The notes: generated by a model not told the origin, from the sequence alone. DNA of 64,000 nucleotides from Chondrus crispus (GCF_000350225.1 NW_005178809.1:577875-641874), one strand, 5' to 3'; numbered from the stretch's first letter, positions 1 to 10,686 are shown. Made by a program: numbers and translations.

Positions 1-3000
1 CGAGTTCAGCACAATCTTGCACGCAGCACGACTCTTTCAGCAATACTTGGTTGACCAGTTCTGCAAAGTGGAGGCAGAAAGGCTTTCTTATCTCCGCCAC
101 AACCAGACACAACTTCGAGCCGCCGACTACACCTCACTGCGCGACAGCCTAGGAGACTCCCGTCGTGCTGAAGATGAAGCCGATGCCGTGCGTGCGGGAC
201 GACTGTTCATTCTCCCTTCCACGTACATTGGAGGTGACCGCTATATGAGGCAGCAGATGCACGACATCATTGCTATATCGAACCAAATTGGCCACCCGGA
301 CATCTTCCTCACCATGACATGCAATCCAAGCTGGCCGAAGATCACAAGAGCCCTACTGCCGAACCAAACGCCTCAGGACAGACCGGATCTGTGCGCACGT
401 GTGTTTCGTCTCAAAATGAAAGATCTCATGTCCTTGGTCATCAACGAAGAAGTATTCGGAACCGTTGTTGCCCATGTACGAGTCATCGAGTTTCAGAAAC
501 GCGGTCTTCCCCACGCTCACGTTGTATTTTTCCTAGATGAAGTCTCCAAGAATGATCTGCGTACTCCCGAAAACGTCGACCGCATTATCTCTGCCGAGAT
601 CCCGTCTGCCCAAGATCCAGAACTCCAAGAGGTCGTGCTCAAGCATATGATTCACAATCCATGTGGAGAACACAATCCAACAGCCGTGTGCATGGGCGAG
701 CGGTACTGCAGGAAAGGGTTTCCAAAATCGTTCAAACACGAAACCAGCCAGTCCGACAGTGAGTACTACATCACGTACCGAAGAAGGGCACCCTCTGCAG
801 GTGGCGTCTCCATCGAGCGACCCTCCCGTATTGGCCGACGACAGCAACCCGTCGTGGTAGACAACTCCTGGGTCGTTCCTCACAGTCCTGTGCTTCTACG
901 TTCATTCGCTTGCCATTTGAATGTTGAACTCTGCGTGTCACGCGTTGGCGGAATCAAGTACCTCTTCAAGTATGTGTGCAAGGGACAAGACCGAGTGACC
1001 ATGGAAATCACTGCCGAGAACGAGCGCTACGACGAGATCTCCAACTTCCAAGATGCCAGATACGTTTCGGCATCGGAGGCCGCATGGAGGTTATTCTCCT
1101 TTGACATTGTAGACCGCAATCCTCCAGTAGTCAGGCTTGCAGTGCATCTGCCCAACCACCACACGGTTTACTTTGAGGAAGGGCGAGAGCAGGAGGCGGC
1201 GCTTCGACCAGCAACAGGCACGAAGCTGACCGAGTGGTTTAAAGCCAACGAGAAGTACCCAAGCGCGCGGCATATTCGGTACCACAAGTTTCCAAAGTAC
1301 TTTACGTGGAAGACACGCACCAAGTCATGGAGTCCAAGAGCAACCCTGCGAAGACGGAACGCCACCAGCGAAGAGGAAGCCTACGATTTCAGTGGTACAG
1401 GTGCCAACGTAGTCGGTCGAATCTACACTGTCAGTCCGAGGGAGGGTGAGCGCTACTTTCTTCGCCTCCTCCTCACACAAGTGCCAGGGGCAACATCCTT
1501 CGAGAACTTGCGAAATATCGACGGCGAGCAGTGCACCAGCTTCCGACAAGCTTGCTTACGACTCGGTTTACTGGCCGACGATGCCGAGTGGAAGCACGCA
1601 ATCCGAGATTCATTCCGGTCAAGCTTCGTTCCTCTTTCTCATCTGTTTGCTACGATTCTGGCACACTGCCAGCCTTCGGACCCTCTCTCGCTGTGGAACG
1701 ACCACCTGGACATGTTTCTCACCGATATTCGCAATCGTGCACGCAGACAACCCATTCGAAGACAGCAGCTTCGCGATGATCACCACGCCACATCTTACGT
1801 ACTTCGAGAGGTACAGGAGGCTCTGCAGACCGTGCGATCCGACTGGACGCTCGCAAACTTCGGACTCCCACTGCCCGATGACAGCCTGCCCGCTTTGGAA
1901 CAGCAAAACGAGATCGAGACCCCCGAAGCACGAGCGCGGCAGTGGGAAGGGCGACTACAGACGTCGTTGCCGCTGTTGAACACAAATCAACGTCATGCCT
2001 TTGACGAAATAGTGGGCTCCTTGCTTCCAGGCGTATCCGTCTCTGCATTGCTTCAAGGATCCTTAAGCGCCGTTGCGGGACCTTCTATGCCGACACGAAG
2101 TGGTCGTCTCTTCTTCCTCGATGCTCCTGGCGGAACAGGCAAAACATTCGTGCTCAGCGCCATTCAAGACTTCCTTCGTACGCGCCGTAAGCAGGTCATC
2201 GCTGTCGCTACGTCTGCTGTTGCTGCTGTGCTGCTCGACGGTGGACGCACCGCTCATTCCGTGTTCAAGATTCCCATTCCTGTATCTGCCGAAAGCACGT
2301 GCAGCTTCTACGCAAACTCCGACACAGGCCGTACACTGCAACAAGTCGATCTCATCATATGGGACGAGATCGTCATGTGCCATCGACATTGCATTGAGAC
2401 TGTCGATCGCTCCCTTCGAGACTTGATGCAAACCGACCGGCCCTTCGGAGGAAAGTTCCTCGTGCTCGCTGGAGACTTTAGACAAATCCTTCCCGTCGTT
2501 CCGGGCGGGTCCAGAGGTCAAATCGTGAGTGCGTGCGTCAAGGCTTCCCCGCTGTATCGAGAGTGCCGATTCCTGCGCCTTACCGAGAACATGCGCCTTG
2601 CTGCTCTCCGAGCCGACCCTGCAGCAGATGTGGAGGCTCTCAACTTTCCAGAATTCCTCCTCAGCGTCGGGGAAGGCAGACTTCAAGGCGAACAGCGCCC
2701 GGAATGGATCTCACTACCACAGTCCGTTGCGTTCGAGCACACCATCCGCAGTTTATGCCTCAACGTCTTCCAAGGCATTCGAGACAATCACGCCGACCCT
2801 GCCTGGCTCACCAAGCGCGTTATACTCACCACAAAGAACAGGCCGCTCGAGGAAGTCAACGAGGTCATCGGCAACATGATTCCGGGATCGTATCGAACGT
2901 ATTTGAGCGCAGACAAGGTCGAGAACGAAGACACCAACGCGCTGATCTATCCCACAGAAATGCTCAACACCTTGACCGCCGGATCTGCTCTACCAGACCA

Positions 3001-3442
3001 CAAGCTCAAGCTCAAGAAAGGCTTCATCGTCATGCTTCTGCGCAATCTCGATCCCGCTACCGGTCACGTCAACGGCGCGCGATATGTCATCGAGAACATG
3101 ACCAACAACCTGCTCTTTCTACGCGTTACCACCGGTTCACACCAAGGCAACAGATTGTGTCTTCCTCGAATGCCATGCAGACCAGGAGACGACAACTTTC
3201 CCATCCCTGGCTTCACCCGAACGCAGTTCCCCATTCGCACGTGCTTCGCCCTTACAACGAACAAAGCGCAAGGCCAATCCTTCGGTCGCCGCATTGGTCT
3301 CGACTTACGAGATCACTGCTTCTCGCACGGTCAACTCTATGTCGCACTATCAAGGACTACTCACCCAGGCAACGTCACTGTCCTCACTCGAGAGTCCAAT
3401 GAAACCACGCGAAACGTAGTGTACCCCGAGGTCCTTCAGTAG
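1..3442 (+). CDS. Helitron Rep-helicase (partial, N-terminus cut by window edge)
   Basis: The frame is open from base 2 to the stop at 3440-3442, with no ATG near the left edge, so the true start lies outside. The first part is the Helitron-like HUH nuclease: a Cys-Asn-Pro-Ser-Trp segment near 320-335, the HUH motif His-Ala-His at 512-520, and a tyrosine pair spaced as in Y2 nucleases (959-961 and 971-973). The second part is a PIF1-family SF1 helicase: Walker A GGTGKT near 2130-2146, a Walker B Trp-Asp-Glu near 2360, an AGDFRQ motif near 2470, and a C-terminal helicase motif containing NKAQGQSF near 3260-3290. The protein nicks, unwinds and strand-transfers the element in the nucleus. About 1140 residues are seen, close to full length for the family. 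The mix of HUH and PIF1 domains leaves little doubt. Confidence 0.93.
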   Translation, partial: EFSTILHAARLFQQYLVDQFCKVEAERLSYLRHNQTQLRAADYTSLRDSLGDSRRAEDEADAVRAGRLFILPSTYIGGDRYMRQQMHDIIAISNQIGHPDIFLTMTCNPSWPKITRALLPNQTPQDRPDLCARVFRLKMKDLMSLVINEEVFGTVVAHVRVIEFQKRGLPHAHVVFFLDEVSKNDLRTPENVDRIISAEIPSAQDPELQEVVLKHMIHNPCGEHNPTAVCMGERYCRKGFPKSFKHETSQSDSEYYITYRRRAPSAGGVSIERPSRIGRRQQPVVVDNSWVVPHSPVLLRSFACHLNVELCVSRVGGIKYLFKYVCKGQDRVTMEITAENERYDEISNFQDARYVSASEAAWRLFSFDIVDRNPPVVRLAVHLPNHHTVYFEEGREQEAALRPATGTKLTEWFKANEKYPSARHIRYHKFPKYFTWKTRTKSWSPRATLRRRNATSEEEAYDFSGTGANVVGRIYTVSPREGERYFLRLLLTQVPGATSFENLRNIDGEQCTSFRQACLRLGLLADDAEWKHAIRDSFRSSFVPLSHLFATILAHCQPSDPLSLWNDHLDMFLTDIRNRARRQPIRRQQLRDDHHATSYVLREVQEALQTVRSDWTLANFGLPLPDDSLPALEQQNEIETPEARARQWEGRLQTSLPLLNTNQRHAFDEIVGSLLPGVSVSALLQGSLSAVAGPSMPTRSGRLFFLDAPGGTGKTFVLSAIQDFLRTRRKQVIAVATSAVAAVLLDGGRTAHSVFKIPIPVSAESTCSFYANSDTGRTLQQVDLIIWDEIVMCHRHCIETVDRSLRDLMQTDRPFGGKFLVLAGDFRQILPVVPGGSRGQIVSACVKASPLYRECRFLRLTENMRLAALRADPAADVEALNFPEFLLSVGEGRLQGEQRPEWISLPQSVAFEHTIRSLCLNVFQGIRDNHADPAWLTKRVILTTKNRPLEEVNEVIGNMIPGSYRTYLSADKVENEDTNALIYPTEMLNTLTAGSALPDHKLKLKKGFIVMLLRNLDPATGHVNGARYVIENMTNNLLFLRVTTGSHQGNRLCLPRMPCRPGDDNFPIPGFTRTQFPIRTCFALTTNKAQGQSFGRRIGLDLRDHCFSHGQLYVALSRTTHPGNVTVLTRESNETTRNVVYPEVLQ

Positions 3443-3522
3443 TTACCAAAAAAAGTAAACGCCATTGTCTTTACATATTTTCATTGCCACCCTTCCCAAA
3501 TAGTGTTCCTCCACGCCTCCTT

Positions 3523-3568
3523 GGCTCGGCGCGCGAAGCGCGCACGGAGCCCACTTGTTTACTCCTAA
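3523..3568 (+). repeat. Helitron 3' terminal hairpin and CTAA end
   Basis: GGCTC (3523-3527) pairs with GAGCC (3547-3551), and GCGCGC (3529-3534) pairs with GCGCGC (3538-3543) around a GAA loop. CTAA at 3565-3568 is the likely terminus. Family knowledge: Helitrons end with a short GC hairpin about 10-15 bases before CTRR. Confidence 0.6.
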
Positions 3569-3765
3569 ACCGATAGTGTTGCGCACAGAAATGCTATATG
3601 CAAACGCAAAATTTTACACATTTAGCCACCAAATTTAGCCAAACCGATAGGGGTGCTCTTACTAGTAGCTAGCTAGCCGGTATCGATTACCAATCACATG
3701 ACATACTATACTGAACTAGAAAGCAGTTGACGAAATAGAACACATTGCTTTCTTTCGATCTTGCT

Positions 3766-4261
3766 AGCCCCTAGGCGACGAGCGATTTGTCTCATATGAG
3801 GTCAAGCATAGCCTCATCTGAAGCCAGTTTTTTTTGCAAAAATATATACGTTGAATCGAAACTTTATAAAGTCAGTATGGACGTCATATCTTTAACGCGC
3901 ATATCCTCGGCAATAACCTCTTGCAAAAACAATGGGATAGCAGTTGTTAATACACAGAAAGACTAAGAATCTAATTAAGTTTCAATACCAGGTTGACATT
4001 TTAAACAGGCGTTTTGGTTTCGAAGATGTCAACATACAACGTTTTGGGGTTTGCCAAAAAGGCTTCTTTTTTAGGCATCAACAAGTGGCTGGAAAAGACG
4101 AGCAGATTTCGCCAAACTCCATCCTTCCGGAACGCAGAAGTCAACTGCGGTGGCGAGAGTATCTTTTTCCGTCTTGTTCACTAAGCACCAGTCGAGAAAA
4201 AATAAGTTGAGAAATAGCCTCATACCGTATGAGAGGTCACTGGTTGTCGAGACACTAGACT
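3766..4261 (+). repeat. Dispersed repeat with CCTCATATGAGG-type palindromes, copy A
   Basis: This non-coding block is repeated at 5798-6087 and, inverted, at 49741-50095. The best-conserved core includes GCAGAAGTCAACTGCGGTGG near 4134-4153, which reads the same in all three copies. Its ends carry imperfect inverted repeats with CTCATATGAGG-like palindromes and a CTAG...GACACTAG motif. It looks like a non-autonomous DNA element of unknown family. No coding frame in it resembles a protein. Confidence 0.55.
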
Positions 4262-5496
4262 TACTGCTGCACTGTAATGCCGAAATGAAATTTAGTTTAT
4301 GAAAACTACATTCACATGTACATTACTGTAACAGCAAATAGGCGATTGCTTAGTTCAGACAGCGGTTTGGGGGAACCCAAAGAAGAGGAGGCCGGACTGC
4401 TGTACTGTGCCAAGCATTGGTGTAGCACATCAACATGAAAGGCTGCGCCAACTGAATTGACTTGCAATTCTGTTATTTGTCCAGTACCCTTCGAAGGGTA
4501 GGTGTTTTGGAGATTGATGCTCAATGGTAAGAGCCTGCGTCCTTGACTTGCGGCTATCATGCATTCAAGGGCATTTTCGCGATAGCTACGCTCTCTGAGA
4601 AGTTTCGCTCTCCGAGTGCTCTGGTTCCGTAGTTTTTTGAGGAACGTACCGCACAACATTCACGCGGAATGTCATGTGATGTCTCTCGGCAGGCGCGAGA
4701 CTACAAGATTAAAGGGATTCGTTCAATGACGTATGTTTAGCCCCAATGAATCGGGCAATGTGACGAGTCTACAACAGACTCACTCCACGTACTTCATACG
4801 AAGATGTGGATCATCATACAACCTAAAACATGACGGCAACTCGCCTCGTAGACACATGTGCCCCAGGCGGGGCCGTTCCGCACAACCATCTCCTATTCCA
4901 TCTATTGTATCCTGTTGCTCATTTGTCGAGTGCCGTTTCCAGCGCTTGTCACTTTGACCGGGCGAAAGCTGTCAGCTTGGTTGTCACCCTGTGCTTACAA
5001 TGCTTGACACGAGAGTCTTTCGTGAAGATCTACAGTTTATAACTGTTCACGGAAGTTGTGAGGGCGAAGAGTTAGCGCGGTAGCGCGGGCCTCAGATAGA
5101 GAAAGAACTTCTCAATTTGGAGTTTGTCGAAGTGAACTTGACTCACAGAAGATGAAACAACTTTTTTAGGTCCAACTGTAAAAGGAAGGAGACGCATTCT
5201 CAACACTATGCGAGATTAAAGCTCCAATTTGACACACCGCATGATCAGCTCTTGTCTTTCATTTTCCTTACACAGCTGATGCGGTGTCTTCCAGGATTGC
5301 ATCATGCGCAAGAGTCTTAATATCTCGGAATTAGTGTCAGTAAAATCATTGCGGCTTCTCTCAGTGCACACCGAGCTCACGTAGAGCAAAATGAATAAGT
5401 TGCATTCAGGATTTGAGTTGGACACGAGTATGTATACATCAAGACACTGTCATGATGCGTCCAAACTGCATCACCAAAGACAAATAAATACTTTGA
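4262..5496. other. Intergenic, nothing recognised
   Basis: I see no convincing gene, RNA or named repeat here. Short open frames are present on both strands but none resembles a protein family, and base composition is ordinary. Confidence 0.5.
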
Positions 5497-5697
5497 GATG
5501 AACAGGATTGTCCAAGTTAGTCTGTCGAACTACATACTGTACGTATGCATAAACTGTACAATGGCCATTCATTGGCGATCCCATCTGTGCTCGTCATGTG
5601 CTTACAGGTTTCTAACACTGCGGGGCACAGTAGTACACAATTTATGTTTTCGTGCGGTATGTAGTTCGACAGACTAACTTGGACAATCCTGTTCATC
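5497..5697. repeat. 41-bp perfect inverted repeat abutting the assembly gap
   Basis: Bases 5497-5537 are the exact reverse complement of 5657-5697, with 119 bases between. The right arm stops exactly at the first N of the gap. It could be a small TIR element or a hairpin that stopped the assembly. Confidence 0.8.
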
Positions 5698-5797
5698 NNN
5701 NNNNNNNNNNNNNNNNNNNNNNNNNNNNNNNNNNNNNNNNNNNNNNNNNNNNNNNNNNNNNNNNNNNNNNNNNNNNNNNNNNNNNNNNNNNNNNNNN
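5698..5797. other. Assembly gap (100 N)
   Basis: Exactly 100 unknown bases, the usual placeholder for a gap of unknown length. It separates an inverted-repeat arm on the left from copy B of the dispersed repeat on the right. Confidence 0.98.
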
Positions 5798-6087
5798 AAT
5801 TGGATGATATTTTAACCCGGCGTTTTGGTTTGGAAGATATCAACAAAAAAACGTTTTGATGTTCTTTAAAAAAGCTTTTTCTTTAGGTATTCTCAAAAAG
5901 CCTGGAAAGGACGTGCAGATCTCACCAAGCTCCACCCTTCCAAAGCGCAGAAGTCAACTGCGGTGGCGAGAGTATCTTTTTCCATTTTGTTCAGCTCGCA
6001 CAAGTCGAGAAAAATTAAGTTGAAAAGTGACCTCATATGAGGTCAAATGGCCTCATATGAGGCCATTTGTCACCTAGACACTAGGTA
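5798..6087 (+). repeat. Dispersed repeat, copy B (left part lost in gap)
   Basis: Matches copy A from the first base after the gap. Its right end holds two consecutive palindromes, GACCTCATATGAGGTC and GGCCTCATATGAGGCC, followed by GTCACCTAGACACTAGG. The left part presumably lies in the gap. Confidence 0.6.
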
Positions 6088-6115
6088 CTGTACAAGCAAC
6101 TTACCACTGCACTAT

Positions 6116-6891
6116 TGGGCGACTCCGAAAAACATAAATTGTGTACACACAAATTTCCTTGTGTATGTGTGTCGTATTTTGTGCCTTGGCACGGAAATGC
6201 ATGTGAACAAAAATTTGTGTAAGACACATTTAATGCCAATTCACCCTCAGTGAGGTGTCAGCACGTCGGCGGACGGATTGCGGTACCCCTTCACGCCCTA
6301 TCCTATGATACCCAAATGAGAAATCTCCTCCTTGTTTTGCTGTTGCAACGCGCAAAAAGGCAACGCACCATCACTTTTCGTCACCGCCTCAACACGGAAG
6401 GGCGAAGACGACGAGACAGGCGGATAACAAGGAGTGCATTGCAACACCCCTCTACATCTCCATTTGCTAGTGGTAGGAGGGGTTGTTGCTGGGACGAAGG
6501 AGCCGCCGGCTTGGGGACAAATATCGGGTGCTGGCTCCTCGTCGGAGTCGGCAACATGAGCCATGTAGACGTTGGGCTGCGGGGTTGGACAGCGGCTGAT
6601 ACGACGGAGGGAAAGTGTGGAGGGAGGCCAGATCGAAATAGGAATGAGGTTGCCGAGGGGTGGGATGGGTTGATCGGACAGATCGCAGAGAAATATTTGA
6701 GCACATGGTATGATATAGGGTGGTATAGGTGGGTGCGGATGTGCGTTTGTGTCTGTGCACAAACAATTACATCGGGAGGGGAACGAAGAGCAAATCGGCG
6801 GTTTGTGTATGCACAAACACCTCCGACTCAATCAAAATCGGCGGATTTGCGCATACACAAAATGTGTTTTTATGTTTTTCGGAGTCGCCCA
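6116..6891. mobile_element. Non-autonomous DNA transposon with 23-bp perfect TIRs
   Basis: Bases 6116-6138 (starting TGGGCGACTCCGAAAA) are the perfect reverse complement of 6869-6891. Near the right end there are short repeats of TTTGTGTATGCACAAAC type, likely subterminal binding sites. The interior has open frames but none resembles a transposase, so I read it as a non-autonomous element of 776 bp. No target-site duplication is evident. Confidence 0.55.
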
Positions 6892-7914
6892 GTACATGTT
6901 AAGAAAACCACTTGCACTTCTCTTCTCATCCATTCCGCATTTATGCTGAAAGGCAATGGCATGAATCCATCGCGATTTAAAAGCGCTCAGATGAATACAC
7001 CCGTATATGGCTGGGCTATAGCTAGAGCTAACAGGTACATCCTGCCATTCTAAACGAAATTAGTGCTCATCGATGCGGGACACCGGGCCGTTCTGAACGC
7101 GCTTCGTCATTGGAAGGACGGGAATCGGGGTTTGCGTTTTGCATTTCGACGTTATGCGCACTACCCCTCAGCATACAATACTCTAAGCGTGCACTACTCG
7201 GGAGTACAATACCTGTACAGTAACGGTTACACTGTATACTGTATACAGTGTAGAGGCATGAGTCGAATACTTTAGACATATGTGAAAGGAACAGATAAGA
7301 GTGTCCAAGTTCTTTGTTCAAACCACACGCACTTCGCAGCGTGCAACTCGCGAAATGACTTAGTAGTGAAGTTTCTCTTGGCAATTTTTGTACAGATATA
7401 CTGTAATATGTACCAGCAACTGTCACGCCATTGGGCGAGCACCAGAACGGGCTCTAGACGACGAAGTTTGCTTGTTCTGCCTGAAAGTTGTTGCTCGTTA
7501 TCGCGAAGCGTAATGCTACCTGAAGGCAGTATGTGCAATTAAATTTGTCCTTCCGAAGATGGGCATGCATCAGCCCTACGAAGACTTCCTTGAGACGAGG
7601 ACTAAGCTTCCAAATTGCATTATTCGGAGCACTCACTTTTGACCATAAAGTTTTGTCGAGCTTTTCGAGCTGATAAAGGAGGATAGTGCAGTAAATGTCA
7701 GTGAGACGGACATACCATAAGTGTTTCTAAAGGACCGTAGACAGATTCTAACTTCAGAGCGCCGACGCGCAAGGGCTGTGACGGAGAATATGTTCTTTGA
7801 CGTGCTATCAACAGTCAATGCGTACAGGATTCTTCCGTCCATCGGGATTCTTGTACATATGTGCAAAGTATTCCTCGGTGGCAGAGAGTAAAGGGGCTGT
7901 CACGACACTAATTG
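6892..7914. other. Intergenic; holds a 25-bp palindrome
   Basis: No gene recognised. A near-perfect palindrome lies at 7228-7252: TACACTGTATAC, one base, then GTATACAGTGTA. The right part is the 3' flank of the pseudouridine synthase gene, whose stop is at 7915. Confidence 0.5.
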
Positions 7915-9020
7915 TCACTTAGCCGCATTGGTCCCCCGCGTCAATGCCTTCACTTCCTTGGGTGTGAGGTAGCGAAAATCTCCTCTCTTTAGAGACCCCA
8001 GATGAACAGGACCAAAACTTTTTCGACTTGCGTGAAACACTTGGAGTCCGACATGTTCAAAGAGTCTGCGGATTAGCCGGCGTCGGCTCTCGCGTACTCT
8101 TACTTCCATGCGGGTGAGAGTTTTGTTCACGCCTAGAGCAAGTTGCACTCTCTCTGAACCAACAATTTGGACATCCTGCGCATGGGAAAATACAAGTGGG
8201 GTCCCAACACCAAGAGATTAGCAAGTTAAGAACGTGAAGCTTGGGACAAACCGTCTGAGAGTAAAACGGAGTGAAAGGAGTGCTCAATGCGCAAACAAGA
8301 TGCGAAAATACATACCGCTGCAAGACATTTTGACAGCTCCCCTTTCAGGTGTACACCACGCCGTAGTGCATCAACAGCCGCGTTACTCACTGCTCCTTCA
8401 CAATCAACACGCCACTCCTTGACGTGACGATTTTGCGGACTAGATTGCATCGGAACTTGGCCTCGTTCATTGGTCAAGATGACAATACCGCTATGTTCAT
8501 CATCAATGCCGCCTACGGTAATGAGTCCGTTTCGTTTCTTTGGCGGAATGAGATCCATAATGCTCTTTCTATTCCCGTCTCTGGGAAGTGACAAGTAACC
8601 TGTCGGCTTGTGAACTGCCATCCAAACAGCACGGTCTTGTAGAGTAAGTTCCTTACCATTCACAGTAATCCGATCTTTGCGAGAGTTCACAAGCGTGCCT
8701 TGACCTTTCACAATACGACCGTTGACGCGAACCTTTCCCTCCGCAATGAGCTCCTCAGATTTTCTTCGTGATGCCACACCCAGCCGACTCATCACCTTCT
8801 GGAGCCGTTCTGCTTCGCCAAGATCAACACGTGGCCTGCGATCTAGGGAAGTCTTCGGACCGTGGCTTGCCTTGAGAGGAGAACGGCGTCTCTTCTCTGG
8901 ATTCTGCCGTTTCCAGGACGCAGAGCATACTAGTGCAGGGCGATGCGAGACTGCTCGGGCTGGCAGACTGTGTTTGAGGCGTTCAACTGGAAGAGCGAGT
9001 GAAAACGCAACGCCAAACAT
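7915..9020 (-). CDS. RsuA/RluB-family rRNA pseudouridine synthase, probably plastid-targeted; exons 9020-8316 and 8175-7915
   Basis: Two exons read on the minus strand. The first, from ATG at 9020 to 8316, ends GCAGCG before donor GTATGT. The second starts at 8175 after acceptor TGCGCAG. The 140-base intron keeps phase 0 and joins the two halves of the family fold; the total is 321 residues. Residues 1-35 resemble a plastid transit peptide (MFGVAFSLALPV..., with Phe beside Met as in red-algal leaders). Residues 71-118 are an S4 RNA-binding domain. The catalytic domain starts near 132 (HKPTGYLS), with the catalytic Asp at 173 in VGGIDDEHSG. Exon 2 supplies the RRLIRRLFEHVG helix and the LTPKEVKAL tail. 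Upstream in-frame codons reach only a TTG before a stop, so 9020 is the start. The usual Arg of the GRLD motif is Gly171 here. Plastid relatives such as Arabidopsis SVR1 act in plastid rRNA maturation; that role here is inferred. Confidence 0.88.
8176..8315 (-). other. Spliceosomal intron of the pseudouridine synthase gene
   Basis: 140 bases with donor GTATGT, a plausible branch site in TTGCTAATCTC, and acceptor CGCAG. Reading through it gives hydrophobic nonsense, whereas removing it restores the conserved C-terminal domain. It is the only clearly supported intron in the window. Confidence 0.85.
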
Positions 9021-9964
9021 AGCGTTCGGGTGGCGAGGCTGCAGAAGGAAGAAAAGACGTTCTGGAGTGAAGCAGCCTGATGAAAGACGCACGTTCAAGA
9101 TGCTCTATCGGCTGTCTGGCATGGATGATTTCGAAGCTAGCGGTCGACGTTGAGAAGTCGTAACCAACCAGAACATTGATCGTTGGTCAGGCACCGCAGG
9201 AGCTCGTAGAAAAGAAGCTACGAACGCTTTACAAAGCGGATCACAAAAAGGATCTCAAAAATACGTTTTTGTCTCACTGTAATGGGGGTCTCACTCAAAC
9301 CGAAAGTCATCCTGTACAGTATATGTGCAGGTTTTGCACAAACAGTGCATGGGATATCAAATGCGCTACTACAATAAGCAGGGTCAGCAACCAACAGCTC
9401 ACATGAAACAACTACTGTACTGTAGTGAACTAGGAAAGTTACAGAATTGTTAGTCTCGGATTTCCCATATCCCTGTGCTCCTTTTTTATGACGGTAATTT
9501 TGTGCCCCGGTCGGGTTTTTTTGAACTTTCTTCCGTTGTAGAAGGCGCAGTCAGCCCGAAGTAGTGCCGTTCAACACAAAACAGTGTTCCGGTCAAGTAG
9601 ATATAGGTCTCCTTCTGAACTGGGGAGTACTTCCGGCGTGGTGTCTGCTCAAAAAATGAATTGTGGACCGGGGTTTGATACGGTCCCAAACATCTCAAAA
9701 CTCACACAAAAAGTCTCGAAAGTCTCACTGTGTATGAGATTCACACATAAATTGTGAGACGTCAACCTTTCGAAGAGCATTTTGTTGATTGTTGTGTGAA
9801 TGTTGTTGACGATTTGCGAGACTCTCACTTCCGTGGAATGTGACGTCTCAAAAATGCACTATTTTAATCTCAAACATCACATTAAGTGCACAACGTCTAC
9901 CAAACAGCCTTGTTTACGGGTAGTCTACGGGGTCAGAAACAGAGAGTTGGGGCGGTTATTCGCT
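9021..9964. other. Intergenic: 5' flank of the pseudouridine synthase gene and piggyBac 3' flank
   Basis: No gene recognised. Around 9690-9880 the motif GTCTCA/TGAGAC recurs several times in both orientations, which may be the worn end of a DNA transposon, possibly the piggyBac element on its right. Confidence 0.4.
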
Positions 9965-10686
9965 TCAGCGTGAACTAGATGGGTTTACACGTCTTCTTGG
10001 CGTTCTTGGCGCAGAGTCGAATTCCCTTTTATGAGCTGCTGTGGGAATGTGACGCTTCAGCGTGGGGCGCGAATGCCACTCTATCCAGCAGCTACTACAT
10101 ATCGCTTGCCTACACGTACAGCACCACTGGACTTGACGGGAGCCCTTTCTTTTCGTTTTAGGTTTTCCGTCCTTAGTTCCGCGCTTCACCCAGCTGCATA
10201 GAACGCAGTAAGTCGGTTTCCCGTGCACCTTTTCGTGACGCAAGCTTTTGTTAGTCTTCTTGCCTTGTGAATTCCAAGGTTGTACTGCTCTGAAGCCTTT
10301 CTTTTAAAAAAAGGAGTGAGTTTGGTGACATATTCATTACAACCGTTCTCATTGTCCTCAGAGCGGGTGGATCCTATTTTTTCCTCCCATTCTTGAGCGA
10401 GTCGTCTCGCGAAGGATCCGAAAGTGTCACACTTTGTAACTTTGTGTCGTAGCGAGGCGTATCCTTCAGTTCCATATTGTTCATTGACAGAAGGCGGGAG
10501 AATATTTCTCTGCCTTGCAAGAGAGAGTCTATATATCACAGCTGCATTGCACATTTGCATACTTAGCAGCCGTGCAATAATAGTTATTACAGGGTTCTCA
10601 CTTATATTCGTTCTGGCCAACGTCTTCAGATACCTGGAGATAACATCTGCGCCTCCCTTTAAGTTGTTCCAGAATACAGCTGGGGT
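9965..10686 (-). pseudogene. piggyBac-type transposase, C-terminal remnant
   Basis: Read on the minus strand, this starts abruptly at the LTR boundary with WNNLKGGADVISRYL, the segment holding the third catalytic Asp of DDE_Tnp_1_7 (piggyBac) transposases. A helical region follows (LLSMQMCNAAVIYRL), then a Cys-rich zinc-binding tail: CVLCSW near 10200, then CCTCRQAICSSCW near 10110, as in piggyBac C-terminal domains. The helical part and the Cys-rich part lie in different frames, joined by a frameshift around 10250-10275. The N-terminal half, with the first two Asp residues, is missing because the chromovirus LTR begins there. It is a dead plain DNA transposon. Confidence 0.75.

Larger units (their letters stand above)
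1..3568 (+). mobile_element. Helitron rolling-circle transposon (5' part outside window)
   Basis: A rolling-circle DNA transposon entering from the left edge. It consists of a RepHel reading frame up to 3442 and a short 3' tail with a GC-rich hairpin (3523-3551) followed 13 bases later by CTAA (3565-3568), which fits the CTRR 3' end of the family. The 5' end (TC) is outside the window. The base after CTAA is A rather than the usual T, so the exact end is tentative. The visible coding part has no internal stop, so the copy could be recent. Confidence 0.8.

Noticed and set aside
2063-2686. 207-codon minus-strand frame opposite the Helitron helicase
   Set aside because: Shadow of a strongly supported coding region.
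6250-7053. 267-codon plus-strand frame
   Set aside because: It crosses the right end of the TIR element, has low-complexity content and resembles no protein.
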